Source: Variovorax flavidus (lineage in GTDB: Bacteria; Pseudomonadota; Gammaproteobacteria; Burkholderiales; Burkholderiaceae_C). Taken from it: 64,000 nucleotides of DNA. This document shows, piece by piece, positions 38,539 through 47,150 of the stretch (within the stretch, counting starts at the first letter, position 1; the number at the start of each line of letters is the position of its first letter). The stretch covers positions 1 through 64,000 of the forward strand of contig NZ_JASZYE010000002.1 in NCBI RefSeq assembly GCF_030317145.1. Direction: 5' to 3'. The notes under the pieces were generated by a model that had not been told where the DNA came from, did not search any database, and saw only the letters and a program-made list of their open reading frames with translations. A program made the translations under genes and the position numbers.

Positions 38539-39039
38539 ATGAACGAATCGGTTTCCGGACACGACACCCCCGAGTTGGTGCACCTGCTCGCCGACTTGCT
38601 GCAGCAGCAAGGACGAATGATGGCCACCGCCGAGAGCTGCACCGGTGGGCTGATTGCCGGCGCGTGCACCGATCTCTCCGGCTCCAGCAACTGGTTCGAG
38701 CGCGGCTTCGTCACCTACTCGAACGAAGCCAAGACGGAGCTGCTCGGTGTCGATGCCGCGCTGATCGCCGACCACGGTGCGGTCAGCGAGGAGGTGGCGC
38801 GGGCCATGGCGGAGGGCGCCGTGGCGCGCTCCAGGGCGCAGGTCGCGGTCGCCGTCACCGGCGTCGCCGGACCGACCGGCGGCTCGCCCGAGAAGCCCGT
38901 CGGCACGGTGTGGTTCGGCTGGTCGGTGGCCGGGAATGTCCGCACGGAGCGCCGCCGCTTCGACGGCGACCGTGCGGCTGTGCGCGCGGCCACGGTCCGG
39001 CACGCGCTGCAAACGCTGGTCGACCTCATGAAGGCTTGA
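38539..39039 (+). CDS. pncC: CinA-family nicotinamide-nucleotide amidohydrolase
   Basis: 166-aa stand-alone CinA C-terminal domain, which deamidates NMN in pyridine nucleotide recycling. MATAESCTGGLIAG, GGFVTYS-like RGFVTYSNEAK and AVTGVAGPTGGSPEKPVGTVW are diagnostic. Met at 38539 is chosen for a GGTGA ribosome-binding site five bases upstream; an ATG at 38527 would overlap pgpA. Co-transcribed with pgpA. Confidence 0.9.
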   Translation: MNESVSGHDTPELVHLLADLLQQQGRMMATAESCTGGLIAGACTDLSGSSNWFERGFVTYSNEAKTELLGVDAALIADHGAVSEEVARAMAEGAVARSRAQVAVAVTGVAGPTGGSPEKPVGTVWFGWSVAGNVRTERRRFDGDRAAVRAATVRHALQTLVDLMKA

Positions 39040-39095
39040 GCCGACGAATGCTCGGCTACGATGGCCGCACCTGCCGCAGCGGCACGAAGGAATCC

Positions 39096-39581
39096 ATGAG
39101 CAACGAACAGACCATCCGCCGCTTCTACGACGCCTTCGCGAAGCTCGACGCCGACACCATGGCAGCTTGCTATGCCCCCGACGCGATCTTCGACGACGAG
39201 GCCTTCTCGCTGCGCGGCGCGCGCGAGATCGGCGGCATGTGGAAGATGCTTTGCACCGGCACCCAGGCCAAGGGCGCCGCGGTCTGGAAGCTGAGCTACC
39301 GCGACGTGCAGGCCGACACCCGCACCGGCCAGGCGCACTGGGACGCGCACTACCTGTTCAGCGCGACCGGGCGCATCGTCGACAACTCGATCGACTCGCG
39401 CTTCACCTTCACGCCCGAGGGGCTCATCGCCACGCAGCGCGACCGCTTCGATTTCTGGCGCTGGTCGCGGCAGGCGCTGGGCGCGCCCGGCCTGCTGCTG
39501 GGCTGGTCGCCCATGCTGAAGAAAAAGGTGCGCGCCACCGCAGCGGCGAATCTCGCGACCTTTCTCGCACGCACATCCTGA
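39096..39581 (+). CDS. NTF2-like (SnoaL-type) protein
   Basis: 161-aa protein with the cone-shaped NTF2 fold pattern: EQTIRRFYDAFAKLDADTMAACY, APDAIFDDEAF, and DRFDFWRWSRQALG near the end. Such proteins are small-ligand binders or isomerase-like enzymes. GAAGGA lies upstream of the ATG. Function cannot be assigned further. Confidence 0.78.
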   Translation: MSNEQTIRRFYDAFAKLDADTMAACYAPDAIFDDEAFSLRGAREIGGMWKMLCTGTQAKGAAVWKLSYRDVQADTRTGQAHWDAHYLFSATGRIVDNSIDSRFTFTPEGLIATQRDRFDFWRWSRQALGAPGLLLGWSPMLKKKVRATAAANLATFLARTS

Positions 39582-39608
39582 TCCAACCACACGACACACG
39601 ACTACCGC

Positions 39609-39917
39609 ATGACCGACATCACGATCACCAACAAGCCCGACCTGCACCGCTACGAGGCCTCCATCGGCGGCGAACTCGCGGGCTACTGCGAATACAACCT
39701 GCTGAGCGAAGCGATCATGTTCACGCACACCGAAGTGCTGCCTGCGCACGAGGGCAAGGGCGTCGGATCGGCCATCGCGCGGCACGTGCTCGACGAGGCG
39801 CGTGCACAGGGCAAGCACGTGATCCCCGTCTGCCAGTTCATCGCGGGCTGGATCCGCAAGCACCGCGACTACGCCGACCTGGTTCGGGCGGACGTGCAGA
39901 GGGCTTTCAAGATCTGA
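39609..39917 (+). CDS. GNAT-like N-acetyltransferase (YidJ type)
   Basis: 102-aa minimal acetyltransferase of the PF14542 group. The acetyl-CoA-binding segment HTEVLPAHEGKGVGSAIARHVLDEA is clear, followed by VIPVCQFIAGWIRKHRDYADL, the conserved C-terminal signature. About 100 aa is normal for this group. Substrate unknown. Confidence 0.85.
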   Translation: MTDITITNKPDLHRYEASIGGELAGYCEYNLLSEAIMFTHTEVLPAHEGKGVGSAIARHVLDEARAQGKHVIPVCQFIAGWIRKHRDYADLVRADVQRAFKI

Positions 39918-40037
39918 GGCGGCTTTCCCGCCCGGGATCAATATCAGTATTGATGACGACAACGCCACGGCGTGGCGCGATGGTGTCGTTCGGTTGCAAG
40001 CATTCGCAACCGGTCGAACACACGAAGGAGGTGTCGC

Positions 40038-40415
40038 ATGCTCCGCATCGCTGCAGTCGTTGTCGCCGGTCTGGTCGCCGGCCCATGTCTCGCACAGTCC
40101 GACCTGGAAGGAAACTGGACGGCCACGTACGCCACGCCAACGGGCGTGCAGCGCGAGGCCCGTGTTTCCATCAAGGGGGAGGAGGGCACGTGGAAGATGG
40201 CCACGGCCAGGACCAATCGCGAGGATCCGTGCCCGGCCCTGGCCGTCCCGTTCACCATCTCCAAGACCGAAGAGGTCTACGCATTCGCGATGTCGCCTTC
40301 GAAGGCCATGGCCGGATGCGGATCGGACTACACGCTGAGAGTCCGCAAGGTGGACGACAAGACCATGAAGGGGAATTTCCGGGACGGTCGGGAGTACGTC
40401 CTGTCCCGGAACTGA
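40038..40415 (+). CDS. small secreted hypothetical protein
   Basis: 125-aa protein with a clear signal peptide (residues 1-19, ending CLA) and an excellent GAAGGAGG ribosome-binding site. The mature part begins DLEGNWTATYATPTGV, a lipocalin-like or beta-barrel style common in proteins described only as secreted. Two cysteines (in DPCPAL and AGCGSD) may form a disulfide. Function unknown. Confidence 0.65.
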   Translation: MLRIAAVVVAGLVAGPCLAQSDLEGNWTATYATPTGVQREARVSIKGEEGTWKMATARTNREDPCPALAVPFTISKTEEVYAFAMSPSKAMAGCGSDYTLRVRKVDDKTMKGNFRDGREYVLSRN

Positions 40416-40430
40416 GCGATCGGGCGCTGG

Positions 40431-40850
40431 CTAGGTCCAGCGCACCGTCAGGATGGACGCCGGCTGCACACCGAATGCACGATGGAACAGGCCCGGGCCC
40501 CAGATGACGAAGTCGCCATGACGGCGCAGGGTGTGGACCAGGGTCGCTTCCGGCGCAAAGTCCGCATCGAACGAGAACTCGATCCGGAACTCGCTGGCCG
40601 GGCTCACCAGGACGGACATCGTGCGGCCGTCGCTCAACGGCTTGGACTCTCCGTCGGGATTCCCTGCAGGGTGGGCAAACCACTTGACGCACAGCCCGGC
40701 GGAAATCTCGTCGGCCGGGACATGGCGAAGACTGCTTGCCGGTCCCCGGGTCCAATCGCTGAACCCGACGAACCAGCCTGTGCCGTGGGTGTCCACCTCG
40801 CCCGCGTTGCCGAACTCGACGTGCTGCTCGAAACGTTGCTTCGAAGGCAT
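40431..40850 (-). CDS. cupin-like hypothetical protein
   Basis: 139-aa soluble protein. The layout resembles a small cupin: VKWFAHPAGNPDG, then EFRIEFSFDADFAPEATLVHTLRRHGDFVIWGPGLFHRAFG with His and Glu in the expected places for a metal site. The similarity is suggestive only. It is eight bases downstream of the monooxygenase-like gene and likely in its operon. Confidence 0.55.
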   Translation of the reverse strand: MPSKQRFEQHVEFGNAGEVDTHGTGWFVGFSDWTRGPASSLRHVPADEISAGLCVKWFAHPAGNPDGESKPLSDGRTMSVLVSPASEFRIEFSFDADFAPEATLVHTLRRHGDFVIWGPGLFHRAFGVQPASILTVRWT

Positions 40851-40857
40851 GCCGGAC

Positions 40858-41211
40858 TCAGGCGACTTCGCCGAGCTTGCCCAATGCTGCCGTGATGTGC
40901 AGCACCTGCACGCTCTCGGGCAGCTCGATCAGGAATTCCGCATCCCGCTCCAGGTGGTGGATGCGGCGCGGGTCCTTGCCGGCGAAGCGCGACATGGCAT
41001 CGACGCTCTCCCAATAGGAGATGGTCACGAACTCCGTTTCGCCCTCGCGGTCCTCGCGGAACATCTGCACGCCGAGCGCCTTCTCGGCGAGCGGCTTCAC
41101 GCCGACGTCGTACAGGTAGCTGGCGTAGGCATCGGCCTTCGCGGCTGTGGTGCGCCCGCGCCAGATGCGGGCGATGGTGGGTCGAAGGCTGACGTCCGGC
41201 GATGCGGCCAT
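40858..41211 (-). CDS. antibiotic-biosynthesis-monooxygenase-like (ABM) protein
   Basis: 117-aa ferredoxin-fold protein. PTIARIWRGRTTAAKADAYASYL and the later TEFVTISYWESVDAMSRFAG are typical of ABM/DUF4188-like dimeric barrels. AAAGGAG lies nine bases before the ATG at 41211, which decides this start over the longer frame. May act on small quinones or haem-like compounds, but no active-site residue can be named. Likely co-transcribed with the cupin-like gene. Confidence 0.7.
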   Translation of the reverse strand: MAASPDVSLRPTIARIWRGRTTAAKADAYASYLYDVGVKPLAEKALGVQMFREDREGETEFVTISYWESVDAMSRFAGKDPRRIHHLERDAEFLIELPESVQVLHITAALGKLGEVA

Positions 41212-41272
41212 GGGAGCGGCTCCTTTCGTGGCGTTGCGAAAGTCGCAGTGGTAACGCACCCGCCCTGGCGCG

Positions 41273-41782
41273 TCAATCGACCGGGGCAGGAGGTGGCGGC
41301 CGTACCTTCAGGCCCGTGGCCGTGTACAGAACCCTGAAGCGCTCGCACGCCACCGGCATCGCCTGGCTGGGTTCCCGGCCCAGGCGCGTGCACTCGCGGC
41401 CGAAATAGGCCCAGTGAACACGGCGCCAGTAGTCCAGCGTTCCGTCGCCTTCACCTTCGCTGGCGGCGAATCCGGCGCTCACCTGGTCGAACGGCAAGAC
41501 CTCGACTTCCAGGGTCTCGATCACGCACGCGGGCTTTCCGTCCCAGTAGGTGACGACGCTGAGCGCGCCGGGCTGCGGCGGCGAGCGGCCTTGATTCTCG
41601 AAGGACCAGACCAGGCTGGCCGTGGCCCGCTTGACGCCTGCAAGCACGAGGTCCGCCAGTGCGTTGGCATCGGCTTCGTTGTCGTCGAAGTGGAAGGCCT
41701 CGAAGAACCGGGCGGAGGCGTCTTTGCCGGCCTCGGCACAGAAGGCGTCCCAGAACGTGGCGATGCTGGAAGGTATGTTCAT
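41273..41782 (-). CDS. ASCH-domain protein
   Basis: 169-aa protein with an ASCH fold (RNA-binding-like barrel related to PUA). ADANALADLVLAGVKRATASLVW carries the G-x-K-x-x-T motif, followed by GALSVVTYWDGKPACVIETLEVEV and a C-terminal WRRVHWAYFGRECTRLG. The start at 41782 is chosen because the sequence upstream is charged and unlike the family. Function of these proteins is mostly unknown; some hydrolyse modified nucleosides. Confidence 0.82.
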   Translation of the reverse strand: MNIPSSIATFWDAFCAEAGKDASARFFEAFHFDDNEADANALADLVLAGVKRATASLVWSFENQGRSPPQPGALSVVTYWDGKPACVIETLEVEVLPFDQVSAGFAASEGEGDGTLDYWRRVHWAYFGRECTRLGREPSQAMPVACERFRVLYTATGLKVRPPPPAPVD

Positions 41783-42145
41783 GCTCGATCGCGGCCGAAG
41801 CTCGCCGCGGCCTTGCCTTTCGTCACAGGTCTTGCGGCCTTTGTCGCCGGAGCCCGCCATCCCGGTTTTGGGCATCGCCCGGTCCCATCGTAGCGATGAC
41901 TGAGTTGAAGCCGGCGTGAAAGCGCGCCTCTGATCCGAGCCAGGCGACGCCTGGACGCAACATCCAACACCGGAATCAAGGAATCTTTAAGCATTTTTGG
42001 TAAGTAAATGCGGCAATGATGTTGAGACTGATTATCATTTGGGCGCTTTGGGGCCCTGCCCGCCCCTGGGTCTCATAGCCACTCCGAACCGTCAGGACCA
42101 GCCAAGAGAGACCAGCCTCTTCTGTTCTCGCCTTTTGGAGTTTTC
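41783..42145. other. 363-bp intergenic region upstream of the siderophore receptor
   Basis: No gene is supported here. The left part has an open minus-strand frame rich in Ala/Lys/Arg without a start codon. The right part (41990-42145) is AT-richer and holds the Fur box and the receptor leader of about 100 nt. Confidence 0.55.
42021..42040. promoter_or_regulatory. Fur box
   Basis: GTTGAGACTGATTATCATTT matches the 19-bp Fur consensus (GATAATGATAATCATTATC) well, especially in the right half ATTATCAT, and the overlapping 7-1-7 pattern. It lies 105 bp before the start of a siderophore receptor, where iron-loaded Fur would be expected to repress. Confidence 0.78.
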
Positions 42146-44500
42146 ATGGCCTATATCAAGAGCCGCAAGCACTCGCCTGCGCGCTACCTTCCCAGCCGCG
42201 CCGCTGCAGGCGCTACCGCCACCATCGTGGCGCTCGGCGCGTCGATGACGGTGCACGCCCAGTCCACCCTGTCCGAAGTCCGCGTCGAAGCGGCGTCGGA
42301 CTTCAAGGTCGACCAGTCGGCGTCGCCCAAGATCACCGCGCCGCTGCTGGACACGCCCAAGTCCATCACGGTGATCCCGCAAGAGGTCATCCGCCAGACC
42401 GGCGCGACGACGCTCGTCGACGCGCTCCGCACGACGCCCGGCATCACCTTCGGCGCCGGCGAAGGCGGCAACCCCGTCGGCGACCGTCCCTTCATCCGCG
42501 GGTTCGACTCGCAGAGCGACATCTTTGTGGACGGCGTGCGCGATGCCGCCGCCCAGACGCGAGAAATCTTCAACGTCGAATCCGTGGAAGTCCTGAAGGG
42601 TCCGAGCTCGGCCTTCGGCGGCCGCGGCTCGGCGGGCGGCGCGGTGAACATCATCACCAAGGCGCCGCAGGCGCAGAACTTCTTCAGCGGAACCGTCGGC
42701 CTGGGCACCGATTCGTACAAGCGCGGCACGATCGACCTGAACCGCGTGCTGTCCGAAGGCGTTGCGGCCCGGCTGAACATGGTCGGCTTCGAGACCGACA
42801 TCGCCGATCGCGGCCCGGTCAACCAGAAGCGTTGGGGCGTGGCACCTTCGGTGACCTTCGGCCTCGATTCGCCGACCAAGCTCACGCTGAGCTACTACCA
42901 CTATCAGTCGGACGACCTGCCCGACTCCGGCATTCCGTACAACAACCCCTTCACGACCGGACCGAACCTGGCCCGCAACGGCGACGGCCAGCCCGTCTCG
43001 GTGCCCCGGGGCACCTACTACGGCCTCGTCGACCGCGACTACCAGAAGACCCAGGCCGACTCCGGCACGATCGATTTCAGCCATGACTTCGGCAACTCGA
43101 TGGTGCTGCGCAACGTCACGCGCTACAGCACGTCCAGCAACGACTACATCTGGACGCAGCCGGACGACAGCCGCGGCAACTTCCTGCTGAACGGCACCGT
43201 CTGGCGGCGCCCGAACAACCGGATCTCCGACACGGATGCATGGGTCAACCAGACAAGCCTCACGGGCAAGCTGGAGGCCGCGGGCTTCAAGCACAGCTAC
43301 GCAGGCGGCGTGGAATTTGGCAACGAGAAGACCAGCAAGAGCAACTACCTGTTCCAGAGCCGCATCGGTGCGCCGTATGAAACGTACCCGCGCTCGACCA
43401 TCACCGGCGCGAACTGCTCGGTCGGTGCGGGCGCCGCGAGCAACTACAACTGCACGACGCTGCTCAACCCGAATCCGTACGACCCATGGAGCTACGTCAT
43501 CACGCAATCGCCGGCCATGACGAACGTGAAGACCGACACGAAGTCCGTCTACGCCTTCGACACGATGGAGATCAACGACAAGTGGTCCGTCAACCTCGGC
43601 CTGCGCTGGGATGACTACTCCACGACCGCCGTGACGCCGGCCTATCGCGCGCCGATCGTGACGAGCGCCACCATCCCGAACAATTCGGCGACGGGCTCGA
43701 CCACCATCAGCGTGCCTGTCGGCGGCCTGGTGCCGCCGCTCGAGCTGCGCAACAAGTCCAACTTCCTGAACTACCAGGCGGGCCTGGTCTACAAGCCGGC
43801 TCCGAATGGCAGCATCTACGTGTCCTACGGCACCTCGTCGACGCCTCCGGGCACCGACGCCGGCGACGGCGCCGATGGCATTACCGCCGCCATCCGCAAT
43901 CTGGAGCCTCAGGACAGCCGCAGCGGCGAAATCGGGACCAAGTGGGAAGTCCTGGACCGCAAGCTGGTGCTGACCTCGGCCATCTTCCAGACCAAGATGA
44001 ACAACGCCCGCGTCGTCGCGCAGGACGGCTCGACGCAGAACGTCGGCCGCAAGGAAGTGAAGGGCATCGAGTTCGGCGCAGCCGGCGCCATCACCCGCGA
44101 ATGGCAGGTGTTCGGCGGCTACACGTACCTGGATTCCACGCTCAAGGACAACGGCTTCGTGTCGGGCGCGCCTTCGCCGTTCAACGGCAATGTGTTCCCG
44201 AACACGCCGCGCAACAGCGCGACGCTGTGGACCACCTACCTGATCATGCCGGGCCTGACGATCGGCGGCGGCGCGACCTACGTGGGCAAGCAGTACGGCA
44301 ACGTCAACAACACGAAGTGGATTCCGTCGTACATCAAGTACGACGCGATGGTCAGCTACGTGGTCAACAAGAACTTCAGCCTGCAGCTGAACCTGAACAA
44401 CCTGACCGACAAGTACTACTTCGACAAGGCCTACGCCTCGCACTACGCGACGGTTGCACCGGGCCGCTCGGCCACGCTGACGGGTTCGTTCTCGTTCTGA
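42146..44500 (+). CDS. TonB-dependent catecholate siderophore receptor (Fiu-like)
   Basis: 784-aa outer-membrane receptor. A signal peptide spans residues about 1-38 (ends TVHAQ). The plug domain carries SITVIPQEVIRQTGATTLVDALR, FIRGFDSQSDIFVDGVRD and VEVLKGPSSAFGGRGSAGGAVNIITK. The beta-barrel ends in aromatic SFSF, as needed for Bam insertion. Length and plug resemble Fiu/CirA-type receptors for catecholates. Fur box upstream, factor-independent terminator immediately downstream: a single-gene transcription unit. No tonB, exbB or siderophore biosynthesis genes are nearby. Confidence 0.95.
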   Translation: MAYIKSRKHSPARYLPSRAAAGATATIVALGASMTVHAQSTLSEVRVEAASDFKVDQSASPKITAPLLDTPKSITVIPQEVIRQTGATTLVDALRTTPGITFGAGEGGNPVGDRPFIRGFDSQSDIFVDGVRDAAAQTREIFNVESVEVLKGPSSAFGGRGSAGGAVNIITKAPQAQNFFSGTVGLGTDSYKRGTIDLNRVLSEGVAARLNMVGFETDIADRGPVNQKRWGVAPSVTFGLDSPTKLTLSYYHYQSDDLPDSGIPYNNPFTTGPNLARNGDGQPVSVPRGTYYGLVDRDYQKTQADSGTIDFSHDFGNSMVLRNVTRYSTSSNDYIWTQPDDSRGNFLLNGTVWRRPNNRISDTDAWVNQTSLTGKLEAAGFKHSYAGGVEFGNEKTSKSNYLFQSRIGAPYETYPRSTITGANCSVGAGAASNYNCTTLLNPNPYDPWSYVITQSPAMTNVKTDTKSVYAFDTMEINDKWSVNLGLRWDDYSTTAVTPAYRAPIVTSATIPNNSATGSTTISVPVGGLVPPLELRNKSNFLNYQAGLVYKPAPNGSIYVSYGTSSTPPGTDAGDGADGITAAIRNLEPQDSRSGEIGTKWEVLDRKLVLTSAIFQTKMNNARVVAQDGSTQNVGRKEVKGIEFGAAGAITREWQVFGGYTYLDSTLKDNGFVSGAPSPFNGNVFPNTPRNSATLWTTYLIMPGLTIGGGATYVGKQYGNVNNTKWIPSYIKYDAMVSYVVNKNFSLQLNLNNLTDKYYFDKAYASHYATVAPGRSATLTGSFSF

Positions 44501-44521
44501 CCGGAACCTTGGACTCTGCTG

Positions 44522-44552
44522 AAAAGGGCGGCCCACGGGTCGCCCTTTTTTT
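44522..44552 (+). terminator. rho-independent terminator after the receptor
   Basis: A 9-bp stem AAAAGGGCG / CGCCCTTTT with a ten-base loop that itself can pair (GCCCACGGGT), followed by a run of T. Its T-run overlaps the stop codon of the convergent LysR gene. Confidence 0.9.
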
Positions 44553-45450
44553 ATTGTTCGGGGCTCGAACGCGCTGCGTCGATGAACGCGCGGAGTTTCG
44601 GCGCCAGAGATGCCCGCTGCGGGAAATAGAGAAAGAGGCCCGGCTCCTCGATCGCGGTCTGCGGCAAGAGCCACTGCAGGCGCTTCTCGCCGATGTCGCC
44701 ACGCACCAGCGGCTCGAAGATGTAGGCGATGCCCACGCCAGCGAGCGCCAGGTCGCGTGCGAAGGTGGCGTCGGTGATGACCGCCGTGCCTGAGGTCCGG
44801 AAGGAAACCGGGCTGCCGCCGTCCGACAGATCCCATTCGTAGAAGCTGCCCGAGGCCAGCAGCCTGAACCCGATGCAGTTGTGCGAAGCGAGGTCGGCAA
44901 TGGACTGCGGCGTGCCGCGGGCCTGGAGGTAGTCCGGTGCGGCGACCATGACCGCCTTGAAGGGCGGCGTCAGCCGCACCGTGACCATGTCCTGCTGAAC
45001 CGCCTCCCCCAGGCGGATGCCGGCGTCGAAGCCCTGCGCAACGATGTCGACGAAGGCGTCGTTGGTGTGGACTTCGACGATCAGCCGCGGATGGGCTCGC
45101 GCGAGCCTGGCGAGCACCGGCGTCAGCGCCATCTTGACCGCCACCCTCGGCGCATTGATGCGCAGCACGCCGGTGACCTCTCCCCTGTCCGCGGCCAGCC
45201 CTTCGACCGCCTTGCCGATGTCGTCGAGTGCCGGCGACACGCTCGCGATAAAGCGCTCGCCCGCTTCCGTCAGCGACACGCTTCGCGTGGTGCGTGCGAA
45301 CAGCGGTTCCCCCAGGCGGTCTTCGACCGCGCGCACGGCGTGGCTCACGGCGGACGGACTCATGTTCAACGCCGCGGCAGCAGAGGCGAAGCCTCGGTGA
45401 GCGGCCACGCTGACGACAACAGGCAGATGGGCGAGCAGGTCGCGGTTCAT
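44551..45450 (-). CDS. LysR-family transcriptional regulator
   Basis: 299-aa regulator. The N-terminal winged helix is typical (HRGFASAAAALNMSPSAVSHAVRAVEDRLGEPLFART, residues about 18-52), followed by a periplasmic-binding-like effector domain. It resembles the GcvA/DsdC-like group with LPQTAIEEPGLFLYFPQRA near the end. Divergent from a short-chain dehydrogenase, its likely target. Its stop codon lies in the receptor's terminator. Confidence 0.9.
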   Translation of the reverse strand: MNRDLLAHLPVVVSVAAHRGFASAAAALNMSPSAVSHAVRAVEDRLGEPLFARTTRSVSLTEAGERFIASVSPALDDIGKAVEGLAADRGEVTGVLRINAPRVAVKMALTPVLARLARAHPRLIVEVHTNDAFVDIVAQGFDAGIRLGEAVQQDMVTVRLTPPFKAVMVAAPDYLQARGTPQSIADLASHNCIGFRLLASGSFYEWDLSDGGSPVSFRTSGTAVITDATFARDLALAGVGIAYIFEPLVRGDIGEKRLQWLLPQTAIEEPGLFLYFPQRASLAPKLRAFIDAARSSPEQ

Positions 45451-45461
45451 TCATGCACCTT

Positions 45462-45480
45462 ATCGCATGACGCTTGCGAT
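45462..45480. promoter_or_regulatory. candidate LysR operator
   Basis: ATCGCA-N7-TGCGAT, a perfect 6-bp inverted repeat, lies just upstream of the LysR start in the 100-bp divergent region. Its position fits autoregulation and activation of the SDR gene. The spacing is not the textbook T-N11-A, so this is a moderate call. Confidence 0.45.
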
Positions 45481-45550
45481 TCCGGCCACTTTATCTCACC
45501 AGACCATTTCAAGACACTGGACTTACTTTCACATCCTTCAGGAGAACACC

Positions 45551-46420
45551 ATGAGCAGCACCCGTCCCACCTGGTTCATCACCGGCGCTTCTTCCGGCTT
45601 CGGCATGGCATTCGCACGCTACGCGCTGGCGCAGGGCTACAACGTCGTCGCGACGGCCCGCACGCCGGGCAAGCTCGCCGACCTGGCGGCCAGCGCGCCG
45701 GATCGCGTGCTGGTCCAGTCCCTCGACGTCACGGTGGCCGGCGATGCCGCGAAGGCGGTTGCCGCCGCCGTCGCGCGCTTCGGCCGCATCGACGTGCTGC
45801 TCAACAACGCGGGCTACGGAATCGTCGGTGCGCTGGAGGAAACACCGGATGCCGAGTTGCGCGCCCAGATGGAGACGAACTTCTTCGGCGCCGTCGATGT
45901 CACGAAGGCAGTGCTGCCGCAGTTGCGCGCGCAAAAGGCCGGCGCCATCGTCAACATCTCCAGCCTCGGCGGGCAGTTGTCGTTCGGCGGGTTCAGCGCC
46001 TATTCCGCGTCCAAGTTCGCGCTCGAAGGCCTGTCCGAAGCGCTGGCGCAGGAGGTCGCGCCCTTCGGCATCAAGGTTCTGATCGTCGAGCCCGGCGCCT
46101 TCCGCACCGGCTTCGCCGCCGACGCGCTCCGTCACATGCCGGTGATGGACGCCTACCGCGATGTGGTCGGCGGCACGCGGACGTTCGCGCAGGGCATGCA
46201 CGGGACGCAGGAGGGCGACCCCGCCAAGGCCGCCGCCGCCATCGACGCGGCCTTGCGCTCGGAGAGCACGCCGCTGCGGCTGCAGCTGGGCGCCGATTCA
46301 GTGAACGCGGTGCGCGTGCATGCCGAGCAGCTCCTGAAGGATCTGGCGGCGTGGGAACGCGTCGGGCTGGACACCCGCGTCGATCAGGCCGACGCGCAAG
46401 CCCTCACGCGTTCGTCATGA
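45551..46420 (+). CDS. short-chain dehydrogenase/reductase
   Basis: 289-aa classical SDR. The cofactor motif TGASSGFG (residues 11-18), NNAG, catalytic Ser in VNISSLGG, and the Y-x-x-x-K of FSAYSASKFAL are all present. After GYNVVATART the Arg suggests NADPH preference. AGGAGAACACC precedes the ATG. Members near LysR regulators usually reduce or oxidise small carbonyls or alcohols; substrate unknown. Confidence 0.92.
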   Translation: MSSTRPTWFITGASSGFGMAFARYALAQGYNVVATARTPGKLADLAASAPDRVLVQSLDVTVAGDAAKAVAAAVARFGRIDVLLNNAGYGIVGALEETPDAELRAQMETNFFGAVDVTKAVLPQLRAQKAGAIVNISSLGGQLSFGGFSAYSASKFALEGLSEALAQEVAPFGIKVLIVEPGAFRTGFAADALRHMPVMDAYRDVVGGTRTFAQGMHGTQEGDPAKAAAAIDAALRSESTPLRLQLGADSVNAVRVHAEQLLKDLAAWERVGLDTRVDQADAQALTRSS

Positions 46421-46427
46421 AACACGC

Positions 46428-46796
46428 TCAGTCCCGATCGCCGCGGCCATCCCAGTCGCGACCGTGATGGTGCCGATGGCGCCAACGCTCGCCTCGTCCG
46501 TCGTAGTACGGCGCTGGCGGGCCGTAGTACACGGGTGCGGGCGCGTAGTAGGCCGGCGGAGGCGGCCGCTGGTAGTACACCGGAGGCGCGGGCTGGTAGT
46601 AGATCGGCGCCGGACGCGAATACACGGGAGCGGGCTCGTAGTAGATCGGGGCCGGCTCGGCGACGCCGACAGCCACCCCCGGGACGTTGATGCCGACCGA
46701 CCAGTTCACCTCGGCGTTTGCCGACGCGGCGACGAAAAGCGCACCCGCCGCAATCGCGGTGGCGGCAGCCCACTTCGGGAAGGAATTGAAATTCAC
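46428..46796 (-). CDS. secreted Pro/Tyr-rich repeat protein
   Basis: 122-aa protein with a signal peptide (residues about 1-28, ending ANA) and GTG start (GGAG five bases upstream). After a short strand segment (EVNWSVGINVPGVAVGV) comes a low-complexity region of about 55 residues built from (P)APxYY-like units, then a His/Arg/Asp-rich tail. Likely periplasmic or cell-surface; the tail could bind metals. Similar Pro/Tyr-rich proteins are frequent in Burkholderiales but not characterised. Confidence 0.72.
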   Translation of the reverse strand: MNFNSFPKWAAATAIAAGALFVAASANAEVNWSVGINVPGVAVGVAEPAPIYYEPAPVYSRPAPIYYQPAPPVYYQRPPPPAYYAPAPVYYGPPAPYYDGRGERWRHRHHHGRDWDGRGDRD

Positions 46797-46913
46797 TGAG
46801 ACTCCGGGGGCAGCGAATGCCGCCCTATGCCGTACACAACGTCCGCACCATCGGTGTGGCGGACATGCCCTCTGTGAAGTTGGTTGCCAAACGTCAGCAA
46901 CCGCGCAGGGCGC

Positions 46914-47150
46914 TCAGTCGCACCGGTAGGTGACTTCCCCTGCCGGAACGCCCGGCCCCTTGGGATCCAGAAAGCGCATCGGCGCGCCGAAATTGCGGCA
47001 GTAGGCCTCCGCCTCCTGCGCGGTGGGCGACTTGAACACGCCGTCGCCGAGCCAGGTCACGCGGGGAGCGGTGCGCGACGCGCAGCCGGCGACCAGCGCC
47101 GTGAGGATCAGAATGAGAAGGGTGGCGAAACGCCGGATCGGGAAGGGCAT
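46914..47150 (-). CDS. small lipoprotein
   Basis: 78-aa protein with lipobox LVAGC (Cys about residue 22) after a short hydrophobic helix. The mature part (APRVTWLGDGVFKSP) is small and has Cys in AYCRNFG and a Cys at the C-terminus (YRCD) that may pair. Met at 47150 is preferred to the one 15 bases upstream because the signal starts there. Function unknown. Confidence 0.65.
   Translation of the reverse strand: MPFPIRRFATLLILILTALVAGCASRTAPRVTWLGDGVFKSPTAQEAEAYCRNFGAPMRFLDPKGPGVPAGEVTYRCD

Noticed and set aside
38523..41907. Long frames opposite or out of phase with genes in this high-GC region (for example arginine-rich frames over pncC and the GNAT gene)
   Set aside because: Amino-acid composition is Arg/Ala-rich without domains and they mirror the real genes; typical shadow frames.
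41779..41994. Minus-strand Ala/Lys/Arg-rich frame ending in ATGA at the ASCH gene
   Set aside because: It lacks a plausible start with ribosome-binding site and has no recognisable domain; counted as non-coding.
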